Shown: in pieces, positions 15,928-25,496 of the stretch | Layout: every line of letters begins with the position of its first letter | Numbering within the stretch: position 1 is the first letter of the stretch | Assembly: GCA_018666155.1 (NCBI GenBank) | Contig: JABJAH010000044.1 | Coordinates: 30,962-94,961 of the forward strand | DNA: 64,000 nucleotides | Direction: 5' to 3' | From: Rhodospirillaceae bacterium | GTDB lineage: Bacteria; Pseudomonadota; Alphaproteobacteria; Rhodospirillales; Rhodospirillaceae | Position numbers and translations under genes: made by a program | The notes under the pieces: model-generated | What the model saw: only the letters and a program-made list of their open reading frames with translations | Databases searched by the model: none | What the model was told of the DNA's origin: nothing

Positions 15928-17292
15928 TTAAGCGAATTCTGCATCTATTTTACTGACATGCTCGCCGTATGGTTTTTTACCGAAAAACAATATGGCTGCA
16001 CCAATCAACATGACGGTCGGGCAAACAATGCTTATTGAGTACCGAATAAGGTTTGCGTCTCCAAGCACATAGTCGGTGAAAACTGCCACAAGAAACGGCC
16101 CTCCGCCTTGACCTATGACATTAGCGACTAGCAGATATATGGCGACCATTTGACCGCGCAGCCGGTTGGGAACAATCAACGGTAGAGCTGATGGCCCGGT
16201 TCCGAAGGGCATTGTTCCAAAGAAAACCACGGGCGCCAGTAAAATCAGCGACAAGTCTTTATCGGGAACCAAGGTGAATGTTGCCAAAAAGGGTGTTGCC
16301 AATAGCGCGGAGATAAATCCGGCGCGCATGTTTGAGTCATTATAGCCGCGGCTCTTGAGCCAGTCCGATAGCAATCCTCCGGAGATAACGCCGGCCGACC
16401 CAAGTGTCACAAAGTAGAGTCCGAAAATGCTACCGATCTCGCCTGCAGTCATGCCGTGAGTGCGCATAAAGTATGCGGGGACCCAGGCGCTCACGGAAAA
16501 CATCGCAACTGTTAAGAAGGTAAAGCCAAAGACGACTGGCAATATAACCGTCTTGTGATCGATCAAATACTGCCACGCCTGACGCATAGACAGGGCTTCG
16601 TCTTTCTGTTGAGTGTTCTTCGCGACGCCAAGGCGTGGCGGTTCACGCACCAACAGCCACACCATCAGTGCAAACAAAAGTCCTGGAACAGACACGATCA
16701 TAAAGGTCATTTGCCATGGGCGAATGGTCCCTAGTATGCCCAAGTCCACAGGTCCAATTTCTGTCATTTTACTAATGACGAAGCCGCCGACCAGCAGCGC
16801 GATCCCAGTGCCGAGAAAGCTTGACCCCGTAAATACACTCAAGGCTCGTGTTAAACTCTTACGTGGGAAATAGTCGGCCAGTATGGAAAATCCGGCAGGA
16901 GACAAGGTCGCTTCGCCAACGCCAACAAGCATGCGAGAAACGAACAGTTGCCAGAACACTTTTGCAAGGCCGCAGAAGGCTGTCGCGAAAGACCACAGCA
17001 CCATACCCGCAAGAATAATGTTCTTGCGGTTTTTGGCATCCACCAATCGACCCATGGGAATTGCCGCAGCGCTGTAGAACAAAGCAAAGGCAAAACCTTG
17101 CAGCAAACTCACTTGCGTATCAGAGATGCCCAAGTCGGCTTTGATGGGGTCGACCAAAAGGCTGATGATCTGGCGATCGATAAAAGAAATGACCGCAGCC
17201 AGACACAACATAAACACCACGAACCACGCGTATCCATCAGTGCGGAATGCGAAGTTTGGATCGGGTTGGGTCGATGTTGACGTGTTACTCAT
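15928..17292 (-). CDS. MFS transporter, Spinster-like
   Basis: A 454-residue inner-membrane protein with about 12 hydrophobic segments. The first is followed by 'FIDRQIISLLVDPIKADLGISDTQVSLLQG', a layout typical of the Spinster-type (Spns) MFS group common in catabolic clusters. The loop 2-3 motif appears as 'PMGRLVDAKNRKNI', and 'SRMLVGVGEATLSPAGFSIL' is the TM4 region. A substrate cannot be given; uptake or efflux of the compound handled by the neighbouring oxidoreductases is plausible. It starts eight bases after the GMC gene's stop and ends 13 bases before the small helical protein. Confidence 0.88.
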   Translation of the reverse strand: MSNTSTSTQPDPNFAFRTDGYAWFVVFMLCLAAVISFIDRQIISLLVDPIKADLGISDTQVSLLQGFAFALFYSAAAIPMGRLVDAKNRKNIILAGMVLWSFATAFCGLAKVFWQLFVSRMLVGVGEATLSPAGFSILADYFPRKSLTRALSVFTGSSFLGTGIALLVGGFVISKMTEIGPVDLGILGTIRPWQMTFMIVSVPGLLFALMVWLLVREPPRLGVAKNTQQKDEALSMRQAWQYLIDHKTVILPVVFGFTFLTVAMFSVSAWVPAYFMRTHGMTAGEIGSIFGLYFVTLGSAGVISGGLLSDWLKSRGYNDSNMRAGFISALLATPFLATFTLVPDKDLSLILLAPVVFFGTMPFGTGPSALPLIVPNRLRGQMVAIYLLVANVIGQGGGPFLVAVFTDYVLGDANLIRYSISIVCPTVMLIGAAILFFGKKPYGEHVSKIDAEFA

Positions 17293-17300
17293 GAAACATC

Positions 17301-18890
17301 CTAAGCGACGATGAGATCGGCGGCCTTTTCACCAATCATCAAAGCTGTTGCGTTGGTATTGCCGCTGATCAAATCCGGCATAATTGAAGCGTCGGCGACT
17401 CTTAGGCCGTCGAATCCGTTGACCTTTAGGTCGGGGGTGACGACGGCGTCGGCATCCGACCCCATGCGGCAAGTGCCAACGACGTGGTAGCCAAGAAACG
17501 CTGTCTTGCGGAGAAATTCTGCCCAGTCTTCGTCACTTTGCACATCCTCCCCTGGCAGGAGCTCAGCCGTGCGGTGCGCGGCAAAGGCGGGTCCTGACAA
17601 TATGCGTCTCACAGATCGACATCCTTCAATCAGTTTCACCAAGTCGTCTTCATTGTCGAAAAGATTATGGCTGATGATCGGTGACGCCAACGGGTCGTTT
17701 GACTTTAACCGTACAGTGCCGCGAGTCTTGGGATAGGCGATGTTAACGGCGGCGGAAATCGCGGGCTTGTCGTGCGGAATGACCCCGTTTTCATCGAAAC
17801 TAAAGGCGTATGGGCCCAGTTGCACTTGGATGTCGGCGAAATCCTGTGCTGGGTCTGATTTGGTGAACGCCACCGCGTGTGGGTAGGGGCTGGTTGCTGG
17901 GCCTCGACCAAACAGCAGCCAATTGGCGGCATGCAGAATTATTTTCCAGCTGTTGATCTCCGTATTGTAGGTCGGCTGGTTGACCTCAATACTCACCATG
18001 CCTTCGGGGTGCTCTTGCAAATTTTGCCCAACGCCTGGTGCGTGGTGCCTCACGTCGATTCCGTGTCTTTTCAGCTCGGATTCTGGTCCGATGCCGCTGA
18101 GCATTAAAATCTTCGGTGTGGCGAGTGTGCCTGCGCTTACGGTCACACCAGCGCGTGCTTTGGCTGTCTTGAGCGCACTTCCTTTCTTGAAACTGACACC
18201 GGTGCATCGCGTTCCATCAAAGGTGAGTCCCGTCACCATGGCTCGGGTGATAATTTTTAGGTTGCTCGGTTTTTTCCCCGGCCACAGATAAGCCCGTGCG
18301 GCATGGTACCGCCATCCGCGGGATTGGGTGACTTGACTGTAGGCCACGCCAAATTGCTCGATGCCGTTGTAGTCGTCATTGAACGGTATGCCGGACTCTT
18401 TCGCGGCCTCAACAAACACATGCGCAAGCGGATGCGTCGTGCGCAAACTTTCAACGTTAACTGGGCCGGTGCGGCCGCGCACCTTATGGTCGCCGATCAA
18501 GGTGCGTTCAAGTCTCTGAAAAACCGGAAGCAGTTCGTCGTAGGACCAGCCTGTACAGCCGTTTTCTGCCCACCGGTTGTAGTCGTGGGCCTGACCTCGA
18601 ACGTAAAGCATGCCGTTGATTGAGCTGGACCCGCCAAGGACTTTTCCCGCAGGCCACAGGTCAACCTTACCGTTGCGGCTTTCGTCCGGCTCAGCCATAT
18701 GCATCCAATCCAAACTTGGATTGCCCATCGCCTTGATGATGGCAGCTGGGACATGGATGAACGGGGATAGATCGCGTCCACCGGCTTCTAATAAGAGAAC
18801 GGTCTCAGTTGGACGATGCGTTGCCAAACGAAAGGCGAGCGCTGACCCTGCGGACCCACCGCCGACGACAATATGGTCAAACTCGGTCAC
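17301..18890 (-). CDS. GMC-family FAD oxidoreductase (choline-dehydrogenase-like)
   Basis: A 529-residue cytosolic flavoprotein of the alcohol-oxidising GMC family. The Rossmann motif is 'HIVVGGGSAGSALAFRLA' at the N-terminus, with 'LLLEAGG' and the GMC signature region 'GKVLGGSSSINGMLYVRGQ'. The C-terminal active site has 'GYHVVGTCRMG' (catalytic His) and 'SGNTNATALMIGEKAADLI' (Asn). It lacks the cysteine-rich insert of the GMC protein at 745-2313, placing it nearer choline and alkyl-alcohol dehydrogenases. It overlaps the stop of the LysR gene by four bases, so regulator and enzyme are probably on one transcript. Confidence 0.9.
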   Translation of the reverse strand: MTEFDHIVVGGGSAGSALAFRLATHRPTETVLLLEAGGRDLSPFIHVPAAIIKAMGNPSLDWMHMAEPDESRNGKVDLWPAGKVLGGSSSINGMLYVRGQAHDYNRWAENGCTGWSYDELLPVFQRLERTLIGDHKVRGRTGPVNVESLRTTHPLAHVFVEAAKESGIPFNDDYNGIEQFGVAYSQVTQSRGWRYHAARAYLWPGKKPSNLKIITRAMVTGLTFDGTRCTGVSFKKGSALKTAKARAGVTVSAGTLATPKILMLSGIGPESELKRHGIDVRHHAPGVGQNLQEHPEGMVSIEVNQPTYNTEINSWKIILHAANWLLFGRGPATSPYPHAVAFTKSDPAQDFADIQVQLGPYAFSFDENGVIPHDKPAISAAVNIAYPKTRGTVRLKSNDPLASPIISHNLFDNEDDLVKLIEGCRSVRRILSGPAFAAHRTAELLPGEDVQSDEDWAEFLRKTAFLGYHVVGTCRMGSDADAVVTPDLKVNGFDGLRVADASIMPDLISGNTNATALMIGEKAADLIVA

Positions 18891-19798
18891 GCACTAACCT
18901 CGGGCCAGTCCGCAAATACCGCGCGTGTTGCGTCGACAAAGTGTTTTACGGCAGGCCGTTGTGTTTCCAGACCTCTAAGAATGAGACCCGAAGACCGTTT
19001 AAACGGTGTGCCTTCCATGGCCAAGGGCACAATCCGACCGTCTTTGACGTCTTGTTCCAACAGGTGCTCCGGTAACAAACTGACGTAACCGTTAGATTGA
19101 ACCAAAGACCGTAGCAACACTAAGCTGTTGGTTTCTATCGCTGGTTTGAGAAGAGTCAGATTCTCGGCCGCGAAGAGATCGGCAACAAGCACGGATACGT
19201 GCGCCTGGCCTACAAGAGCGAGGTGGTGCTCCTGAAGGTCAGCCATTGATACATCGTTTTTGTTGGCCAACGGATGTTTTGCACTCACGACGAAATGGGA
19301 GTGCACAGTAATTAATGGCTCGAAGATTAGACCCTCATCGGCGACGCCAGGCGGAAAATTAGAAATCAGGGCTTCGACATGTGCGGTTTTTAGGTCTGTG
19401 ATCAAATCTTCAAAGAAACCTTCAGTTACGTTGATGGCCAAGTCGGGGACGGTTTCTCGCAATCGGATCAGGACATCTGCCATTGGGTTTCCTGCAAACA
19501 TCGCAGCGACGCCGACATTGAGAGATCCGCGTTCCCCCTTAGCGGTGGCTGTGACATCGCTCGCGGTGCGGGCGGTCTCGTTGAGTATCATTTTGGCTTG
19601 ATGGTAAAGCCGTGTGCCGGCCTCTGTCGGGGTGACGCCGCGAGACCCGCGTTCAAACAACTCTGCTTGAAGCTGCGCCTCCAGGTTTTTGATGCTGCGG
19701 GTCAGGGCGGGTTGGGTAATATGTAGAACGAGGGACGCGCCCGATAGCGTGCCGCTTTCAACCACAGCCACGAAATGGCGCAATTGCTTGAATTCCAT
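18887..19798 (-). CDS. LysR-type transcriptional regulator
   Basis: A 303-residue regulator. The N-terminal winged helix-turn-helix reads 'MEFKQLRHFVAVVESGTLSGASLVLHITQPALTRSIKNLEAQL', followed by 'LFERGSRGVTPTEAGTRLY' and a substrate-binding effector domain (about 90-300). LysR proteins usually control a divergent neighbour and respond to a pathway metabolite. Here the regulator heads the minus-strand run to PhyH, and 169 bases away the plus-strand hydrolase-cupin-cyclodeaminase run begins. Both runs are therefore candidate targets. Confidence 0.92.
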   Translation of the reverse strand: MEFKQLRHFVAVVESGTLSGASLVLHITQPALTRSIKNLEAQLQAELFERGSRGVTPTEAGTRLYHQAKMILNETARTASDVTATAKGERGSLNVGVAAMFAGNPMADVLIRLRETVPDLAINVTEGFFEDLITDLKTAHVEALISNFPPGVADEGLIFEPLITVHSHFVVSAKHPLANKNDVSMADLQEHHLALVGQAHVSVLVADLFAAENLTLLKPAIETNSLVLLRSLVQSNGYVSLLPEHLLEQDVKDGRIVPLAMEGTPFKRSSGLILRGLETQRPAVKHFVDATRAVFADWPEVSA

Positions 19799-19967
19799 AG
19801 GTCTACCCCGCGTTTCAGGTGGAGTATGCCGACTCCTTTACTATAATTTCCAATGAAATAAATGGTTCTATGTATAAAAATATTGAATGGCTTGGTTCGT
19901 GCTTTGAATTGGTGCCTCGTCCGCTCAAAAGGCACACTCCGCAAGGCTTCTGGGCGGCTAGAAAGTA
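19799..19967. promoter_or_regulatory. Divergent promoter/operator region between LysR and hydrolase
   Basis: A 169-base AT-rich divergent spacer. ATTTC-CAAT-GAAAT at 19846-19859 is a perfect 5-base inverted repeat, and T-N11-A spacings occur within it (for example T19848/A19860), as in LysR operators. AT-rich -10-like text follows around 19870-19890. The assignment rests only on position and symmetry. Confidence 0.4.
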
Positions 19968-20777
19968 ATGGTGATGGATAAAATAGATATCGGAGACGTG
20001 GAACTGGCGACTTGGCGTGAAGGCACTGGAGATCCAGTCTTTCTAGTCTCCGGTTTAGGAGGGCGAGCCGCCTTCTGGTCTGAGTTGGTGCCGGTGCTGT
20101 CGAGCCGTTTTGACGTGATCACCCATGACCATCGTGGGACTGGGTCTAGTACAAAATCCAAGATCGCCTATTCCGTGCCTCAAATGGCGACTGATGTGCT
20201 CAAACTGATGGATAAAATGGGCATTGCGCAGACGGCGGTGGTCGGCCATTCCACCGGAGGGGCAATTGCACAGTATCTGGCTATCAATCATGCAGACCGT
20301 CTAAGCAAAATTGTCTTAAGCGCCACCTGGGCGGGACCGAGCATCTATTTTCAGACCTTATTTGATCTTCGGTCGAAAATCTTGCGGGACGTTGGGCCTG
20401 AAGCTTATCTCGTTGACGGGATTATGAGGGCCTACCCGCCGGATACGTTGACGGAAAACCCAGACATACTATCTGGAACGAGGGAGGAAAGATTAGCGTC
20501 CTTCCCTGGTGCAGAGATTGAGTTGTCGAGGGTGAATGCGGTGCTGGCTCACGACCTGCGTGATCAGATTTCACAAATCACGAGTCCTGCACTGGTGATC
20601 TGCGCGGCGGATGATCAAATCACACCAGTTGGTTTTTCCCATGAGTTGATCGATAAAATTCCAAATGCCCGGAGCGTTATCTTGCCCCATGGCGGACACT
20701 TCGTGCCCCGTGTGGCGACTAAAGACTACAATGCAGCAGTCCTATCCTTTCTCACCGACTCGAATTCGGAGGCCTAA
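19968..20777 (+). CDS. Alpha/beta hydrolase with canonical triad (RutD-like family)
   Basis: A 269-residue cytosolic hydrolase. The nucleophile elbow VVGHSTGGAIAQYL has Ser, 'LVICAADDQITPVGFS' supplies the acid and 'VILPHGGHFVPRVATKDY' the catalytic His. The N-terminal 'DPVFLVSGLGGRAAFWSELVPVL' and 'VITHDHRGTGSS' are typical of the 3-oxoadipate enol-lactonase/RutD/MhpC branch. It is first in a plus-strand run with cupin, cyclodeaminase-like and PEP-mutase-like genes, so hydrolysis of an ester, lactone or C-C bond in that pathway is likely. The start could also be the Met two codons later. Confidence 0.85.
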   Translation: MVMDKIDIGDVELATWREGTGDPVFLVSGLGGRAAFWSELVPVLSSRFDVITHDHRGTGSSTKSKIAYSVPQMATDVLKLMDKMGIAQTAVVGHSTGGAIAQYLAINHADRLSKIVLSATWAGPSIYFQTLFDLRSKILRDVGPEAYLVDGIMRAYPPDTLTENPDILSGTREERLASFPGAEIELSRVNAVLAHDLRDQISQITSPALVICAADDQITPVGFSHELIDKIPNARSVILPHGGHFVPRVATKDYNAAVLSFLTDSNSEA

Positions 20778-20779
20778 TC

Positions 20780-21289
20780 ATGGCGACAGAGGTTGATGTC
20801 AAAGCCCCGTGGTGGGCCGTTATTGGTCCCGAAGAAGGCGAGTCCATTTGGCAACCGGAACCCTCTCAGGGTTACGTCACCGTCAATCTGACTCCTGAAA
20901 ACACGCCTTACGATGGTTTCTCGTCCGGTATTCAGGTTTTACCACCCGGCTGTCATGTTCGTGAACATGGCCACCTGCAGAACCACGAGTTGATCTTCAT
21001 TTATGAAGGGACAGGTCGCTGCGAAATCGAAGATGAAACCTATGATATCGGGCCCGGTTCGACGGTAATGTTCGGCCGCTATGCGAAACATCTGCTCGAG
21101 AATACGGGCGATATCGATATGAAGCTGTTCTGGGTTTTCATGCCGCCAGGATTGGAAGATTGGTTCCGCGCCATCGGCAAGGTGCGCACGCCGGGTGATC
21201 CTGTGCCCGACAAGTTTTCACGGCCTGAAGATGTGATGGATGTCATGAAGGCGATGAAGTTCGTGCCGCCGCGCCCTACCACAAAATAA
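20780..21289 (+). CDS. Cupin-domain protein
   Basis: A 169-residue small beta-barrel protein. Cupin motif 1 is 'GCHVREHGHLQNHELIFIYEGTG', with the expected His/His/Glu ligands, and motif 2 is 'GPGSTVMFGRYAKHLLEN', with a His. A single metal-binding cupin of this size can be a dioxygenase, isomerase or sugar-binding protein, so its reaction is not fixed. It begins two bases after the hydrolase stop and ends 12 bases before the cyclodeaminase-like gene, which strongly implies a shared transcript and pathway. Confidence 0.85.
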   Translation: MATEVDVKAPWWAVIGPEEGESIWQPEPSQGYVTVNLTPENTPYDGFSSGIQVLPPGCHVREHGHLQNHELIFIYEGTGRCEIEDETYDIGPGSTVMFGRYAKHLLENTGDIDMKLFWVFMPPGLEDWFRAIGKVRTPGDPVPDKFSRPEDVMDVMKAMKFVPPRPTTK

Positions 21290-21301
21290 TCAGGAAACGT
21301 T

Positions 21302-22291
21302 ATGTTGGTTCTTAATCGAGAGGCCGTTGCCGCAAGCCTAAGCCATGCGGAATGCGTTGACCTGATGGAAGGTGCGATGCGGGCGGTATCTCGCGGCGAC
21401 GTCGTCATGCCTTTGCGCCAGTTTATGGCGGTGCCCAACACTCAGGGTAAGCTCGGTATGATGCCTGGATATGTCGGTGTGACTGACGGGCAAGAGTCAG
21501 TATTCGGTATTAAGGTCGTCAGTAAATTTCCGCGCGAGCCTGGCAGTCCCCTTTCAAGTCATGTTGGTGCAGTTCTGCTGTTCGAGACCAAAGACGGTTT
21601 GCCCGTTGCACTGATGGATGGCCGTGAGCTGACGGCCATTCGCACATCTGCGACCACGGCCATGGCGACGCGCGTGTTAGCCCGCGCCGACGCGGCATTG
21701 CTAACCTTCATCGGCTGTGGTGAAGAGGCGCGTCATCACATACAGGCTATTTTGCCAGTGCGTCCGATCAAAAAGATTGTGATCTGGGGTCGCAACGTTG
21801 ACCGCGCCAACGAATTTGCGGCCAAGCAGGCATTGCCAGCAGGTGTTTCCATCGAAGTCGAGCCCGATATCCAAAAGGCGGTAGAAGAAGCTGAAATTCT
21901 TTGCACTGTGACTTCGTCTACCCAGCCGATCCTTAAGGGGGCGTGGTTAAAACCCGGTGTCCACGTCAATTTGGTCGGTGCAGCAGTTCGCGCGTCTGCA
22001 GAGGCCGATATCGAAGTTGTAAAGCGCAGCAGGTTTTATGTCGATTACCTGCCCTCAGCCCTGGAACAGGCGGGTGAGTTGGTCAACGCGATAGAAGCCG
22101 GCGTGATTACCGCAAGCCATGTCGTGGGCGAGATCGGTGCTGTGCTCAATGGTGACGCCTCCGGCCGGACATCCGACGATGAAATTACAGTGTATAAATC
22201 TCTGGGCGTGGCAGCGCAGGACCTGGCGGCCGGTATGGCTGCGGCTGAGAATGCGAAGGCGAATGACTTCGGTACAGCGGTAGATTGGTAA
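21302..22291 (+). CDS. Ornithine cyclodeaminase/mu-crystallin family protein
   Basis: A 329-residue NAD(P)-dependent enzyme. It contains 'FGIKVVSKFPREPG', 'GLPVALMDGRELTAIRTSATTAMATRVLA', the Rossmann segment 'LLTFIGCGEEARHHIQAIL', 'KIVIWGRNVDRA' and 'GVHVNLVGAAVRASAEAD', in the family order. Family members include ornithine cyclodeaminase, alanine dehydrogenase (archaeal type), ketimine reductases and opine-type synthases, so it should act on an amino acid, imine or keto acid. AGGAAACGTT precedes the start. The PEP-mutase-like gene begins 11 bases after its stop. Confidence 0.88.
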   Translation: MLVLNREAVAASLSHAECVDLMEGAMRAVSRGDVVMPLRQFMAVPNTQGKLGMMPGYVGVTDGQESVFGIKVVSKFPREPGSPLSSHVGAVLLFETKDGLPVALMDGRELTAIRTSATTAMATRVLARADAALLTFIGCGEEARHHIQAILPVRPIKKIVIWGRNVDRANEFAAKQALPAGVSIEVEPDIQKAVEEAEILCTVTSSTQPILKGAWLKPGVHVNLVGAAVRASAEADIEVVKRSRFYVDYLPSALEQAGELVNAIEAGVITASHVVGEIGAVLNGDASGRTSDDEITVYKSLGVAAQDLAAGMAAAENAKANDFGTAVDW

Positions 22292-22302
22292 GGACGCTTA
22301 AC

Positions 22303-23124
22303 GTGATCTCTCTCAAACAACGATTGTCTCAGCCGGAGATTGTCAAAGTTCCTGGCATCTATGATGCGCTCTCAGCGACTCTGGCTGAAAAAGCTGGATT
22401 TGAAGCCGTATTCGTATCGGGATCTGCGGTGGCTTTTAGTCAACTCGGCCGGCCCGACATTGGGTTGGTCACCATGACTGAGATGGCGCAAGTCGTAGAC
22501 CGCGTCCACGATCGAGTTGCGATACCCTTGTTCGTCGATGCGGATTCGGGTTTTGGTAACGCGTATCATATTGACCGAACTGTACGGATGTTCGAACGGG
22601 CCGGGGCCTCGGGCATTCAGATTGAAGATCAACTGAGTACGAAACCCGTCGCAGATGTGACCAAGCGGCCTCTGGTGTCGACCGAAACCATGGTCGGGAA
22701 AATAAAAGCGGCGCTCGATGCACGGGCCTCGGACAAGACCATCATCAGTGCGCGCAGTGATGCGGTATACACAGAAGGTGTCGATGCTGCGATGGAACGA
22801 GCGGTTGCCTATGCTGACGCTGGCGCTGATATGGTGTTTGTTCCTGGCATGGAGAATGCCGAAGACAGGACTAGGCTTTGTGATGCACTCGGAAGTAAAG
22901 TGGTGTTGTTGTTCAATCTCTTGGAGCCCGACTCGCTGGGCGCGCCATCTCCGGCCGATTTGCAGGCTGACGGCTTTAGCATCGTATTGTTCCCCAGCGT
23001 TGCCATAGGCCCGTCTGCCAATGCAGCCTGGCAGTCCCTGAATGCGCTCGCAGGAAACGACATTTCGCAGGACCCGGTTGCGATTGGCACACTCATCAAC
23101 GCTGATGGCTTTCAGAAAGGCTAG
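22303..23124 (+). CDS. Isocitrate lyase/PEP mutase superfamily protein
   Basis: A 273-residue TIM-barrel enzyme. Seen are 'KVPGIYDALSATLAEKAGFEAVFVSG', the metal site 'LFVDADSGFGN', 'GASGIQIEDQ', 'IISARSDA' and 'DMVFVPGMEN'. The KRCG loop of isocitrate lyases is absent; the loop reads STKPVADVTKRPLVS. It thus resembles the lyase branch that includes methylisocitrate-type, dimethylmalate and oxaloacetate-cleaving enzymes. It would break or form a C-C bond in a small dicarboxylate. Start: GTG 22303, nine bases after AAGGA. A 290-codon open frame on the opposite strand is its shadow. Confidence 0.85.
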   Translation: MISLKQRLSQPEIVKVPGIYDALSATLAEKAGFEAVFVSGSAVAFSQLGRPDIGLVTMTEMAQVVDRVHDRVAIPLFVDADSGFGNAYHIDRTVRMFERAGASGIQIEDQLSTKPVADVTKRPLVSTETMVGKIKAALDARASDKTIISARSDAVYTEGVDAAMERAVAYADAGADMVFVPGMENAEDRTRLCDALGSKVVLLFNLLEPDSLGAPSPADLQADGFSIVLFPSVAIGPSANAAWQSLNALAGNDISQDPVAIGTLINADGFQKG

Positions 23125-23267
23125 AGCTGCCACGGAATCCCAGGAATGTGAGGCTTTTCGAGCCTTAGCCCCGGGGTAATCTGGTTCCAATTCAATCGGC
23201 CCGATTCCGTGTATACTGGTTATAGACATAGCTTTGTTGCTCACGTCCCCCCTGATCGGAGAGCCCC

Positions 23268-25496
23268 ATGAATAAGATCATCCCGCCCGAAGAGTTGGTT
23301 TTTGGAACACCTGAGGTGACATCGCGACGAGCTGTTTTGAAAATGACAGGCGCGGCCAGCGGTGGCTTAGTTCTCGGTGTGGTCCTGACCGGCAAATCTG
23401 AGCACGCAGCGCACGCTGCGACGGGTGACGCGGCATTTGCGCCCAACGCGTTTCTCGAAGTAAACCCCACCGGTCGTATTCTGATTTATTCCAAAGGGCC
23501 TGAAATCGGGCAGGGGATCAAGACGGCCTTCCCAATGATCATTGCGGAAGAACTGGACGCGGCTTGGGCTGATGTTGACGTCGAGCAAGCGCCGATCAAT
23601 CCCGATGTCTACGGTCGCCAAAGTGCTGGTGGGTCGTTCTCTATACCTGGAGCATGGGATCAGTTGCGCCAAGCTGGTGCAGTTGCGCGATCTATGCTTG
23701 TTGCCGCTGCTGCGGAGCAATGGAATGTTGATGCTGGACTGTGCACGGCTGTGGACAGTTCAGTTGTTCATCCGAACGGTGAAACCCGGCTCTCTTACGC
23801 GTCGCTTGCGGCTTCTGCTGCCTTATTGCCGGTGCCCGATATTGAGTCTGTACCTTTGAAAGCGCGCGAAGACTATGACCTCATCGGCACCTGGGTTGGT
23901 GGCGTAGAGAACGATCAGATTGTCTCCGGACAGCCTTTGTTCGGAAGCGATCAGGTGTTGCCCGACATGGTTTATGCGACCTATCACAAGTGCCCGGCAT
24001 TCGGCGGCAAAGTTATCTCAGCTAATCTTGATCATGTCCGGACTCTAGATGGCGTGCTCGACGCTTTCGTGCTCGAAGGGACCGGCTTTGCCAGTGAGGT
24101 CATGCCGGGCATCGCTGTTATTGCCAGTTCGACTTGGGCTGCAATTCAGGCGAAGGCTACACTTGAAGTCGAGTGGGATGAAACCGAGGCCTCCAAGGAT
24201 AGTTGGACGGATGCGCTGTCACAGGCGCGCGCGTTGGCAGGCACTACGGGTGAATCCATTGTTATTGCCAAAGGTGATGTGGATGCAGCGATGGCTGAGG
24301 CCGGGCACACGGTTGAAGCGTTTTACAGCTATCCATTTGTCGCTCATGCGCCGATGGAGCCGCAAAACTGTCTCGCCTGGCATCGAGGTGATGAAGTTGA
24401 AATTTGGGCACCGACGCAAACGCCTGAGCGGGGCGTGTCGTCTGTTGCGCGCATTTTTGATATTCCCGCCGATAAAGTCACTTTGCACCAATTGCGGGTC
24501 GGTGGCGGCTTTGGCCGTCGTCTCTACAATGATTTCGTATGCGAAGCCGTCGCCATTTCCGAAAGAGTTGGTGCGCCGGTTAAACTGCAATGGACCCGGG
24601 AAGACGACACCCGCCACGACATGTACCGCGCGGGCGGTTTCCATCATATGTCCGGTGCGGTGGATGCTAACGGCAAGCTGACCGCTTTGAGTGATCATAA
24701 CGTTACGTTTACCACCGACGGCGAGAAAGCCGTGACCGGTGGGAATTTACGCGACAGTGAATTTCCCGTGCCGCTGATCGAAAATGCCGAGCTCAGCCAA
24801 ACGCTATTGCCCTGGCATACACCTTGCGGCGCATGGCGTGCGCCTGGGTCCAACGTATTTGGTTTCGTCTTTCAGTCGTTCTTGCACGAGCTCTCCGTGG
24901 CAGCTGACCGCGACCATGTCGAATTCTTGCTGGAAATGTTGGGCGAACCGCGCTGGTTAGACCCTGGGAATACACGAACGCTGCATACAGGTCGCACCGC
25001 CGATGTCATTAAGCTGGCCGCCGAAAAAGCGGGTTGGGGAAAACCCTTGCCCGACGGACACCATCTTGGTCTCGGCTTTTACTTTAGCCATTCGGGGCAT
25101 ATTGCCGAAGTCGCCGAAGTCAGTGTCGAAGCTGGTAACGCGCTTAAAATACATAAAGTTACAGTTGCTGCTGACGTTGGCCCTATCGTCAATATGAGCG
25201 GGGCAAAGAACCAGTGCGAAGGTTCGGTGATCGATGGCATCAGCACGATGATGGGACAGCAACTGAGTATCGAGAACGGCAGGATCAAAGAAGGAAACTT
25301 TGATCACTACCCGCTTTTAAAAATGGCAGATGCACCGCACGTGGATGTGCACTTTATTCAGTCTGAGTATAAGCCAACTGGCCTTGGTGAACCGGCGCTG
25401 CCGCCGGTCGCGCCAGCCGTATGCAACGCTATATATGCAGCCACCGGACAACGGGTGCGTTCTCTGCCTCTCAGTCTTGAAGGCATTGCCGTTTAA
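23268..25496 (+). CDS. Molybdopterin-binding dehydrogenase large subunit, Tat-exported (isoquinoline oxidoreductase beta-like)
   Basis: A 742-residue xanthine-dehydrogenase-family large subunit. A twin-arginine signal ([20 protein letters not shown], Arg 20-21) opens it, as in IorB-type aldehyde/isoquinoline dehydrogenases. Cofactor marks include '[22 protein letters not shown]', '[12 protein letters not shown]', '[16 protein letters not shown]' and the catalytic-Glu region '[19 protein letters not shown]'. Such proteins hydroxylate aldehydes or N-heterocycles and need a 2Fe-2S small subunit and often a cytochrome; neither gene is nearby. A 143-base gap separates it from the preceding operon, so it may have its own promoter. 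Its stop overlaps the convergent small-protein gene within TTAA. Confidence 0.9.
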   Translation: MNKIIPPEELVFGTPEVTSRRAVLKMTGAASGGLVLGVVLTGKSEHAAHAATGDAAFAPNAFLEVNPTGRILIYSKGPEIGQGIKTAFPMIIAEELDAAWADVDVEQAPINPDVYGRQSAGGSFSIPGAWDQLRQAGAVARSMLVAAAAEQWNVDAGLCTAVDSSVVHPNGETRLSYASLAASAALLPVPDIESVPLKAREDYDLIGTWVGGVENDQIVSGQPLFGSDQVLPDMVYATYHKCPAFGGKVISANLDHVRTLDGVLDAFVLEGTGFASEVMPGIAVIASSTWAAIQAKATLEVEWDETEASKDSWTDALSQARALAGTTGESIVIAKGDVDAAMAEAGHTVEAFYSYPFVAHAPMEPQNCLAWHRGDEVEIWAPTQTPERGVSSVARIFDIPADKVTLHQLRVGGGFGRRLYNDFVCEAVAISERVGAPVKLQWTREDDTRHDMYRAGGFHHMSGAVDANGKLTALSDHNVTFTTDGEKAVTGGNLRDSEFPVPLIENAELSQTLLPWHTPCGAWRAPGSNVFGFVFQSFLHELSVAADRDHVEFLLEMLGEPRWLDPGNTRTLHTGRTADVIKLAAEKAGWGKPLPDGHHLGLGFYFSHSGHIAEVAEVSVEAGNALKIHKVTVAADVGPIVNMSGAKNQCEGSVIDGISTMMGQQLSIENGRIKEGNFDHYPLLKMADAPHVDVHFIQSEYKPTGLGEPALPPVAPAVCNAIYAATGQRVRSLPLSLEGIAV

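Noticed and set aside
23185..23217. Possible promoter before the molybdenum dehydrogenase (TTCCAA ... TATACT)
   Set aside because: The -10-like element is fair but the spacer to the -35-like element is 21 bases, too long for a standard promoter.
22372..23244. A 290-codon open frame on the minus strand
   Set aside because: It is antisense to the PEP-mutase-like gene, which has full family motifs and a good ribosome binding site; the minus-strand peptide shows no domain.
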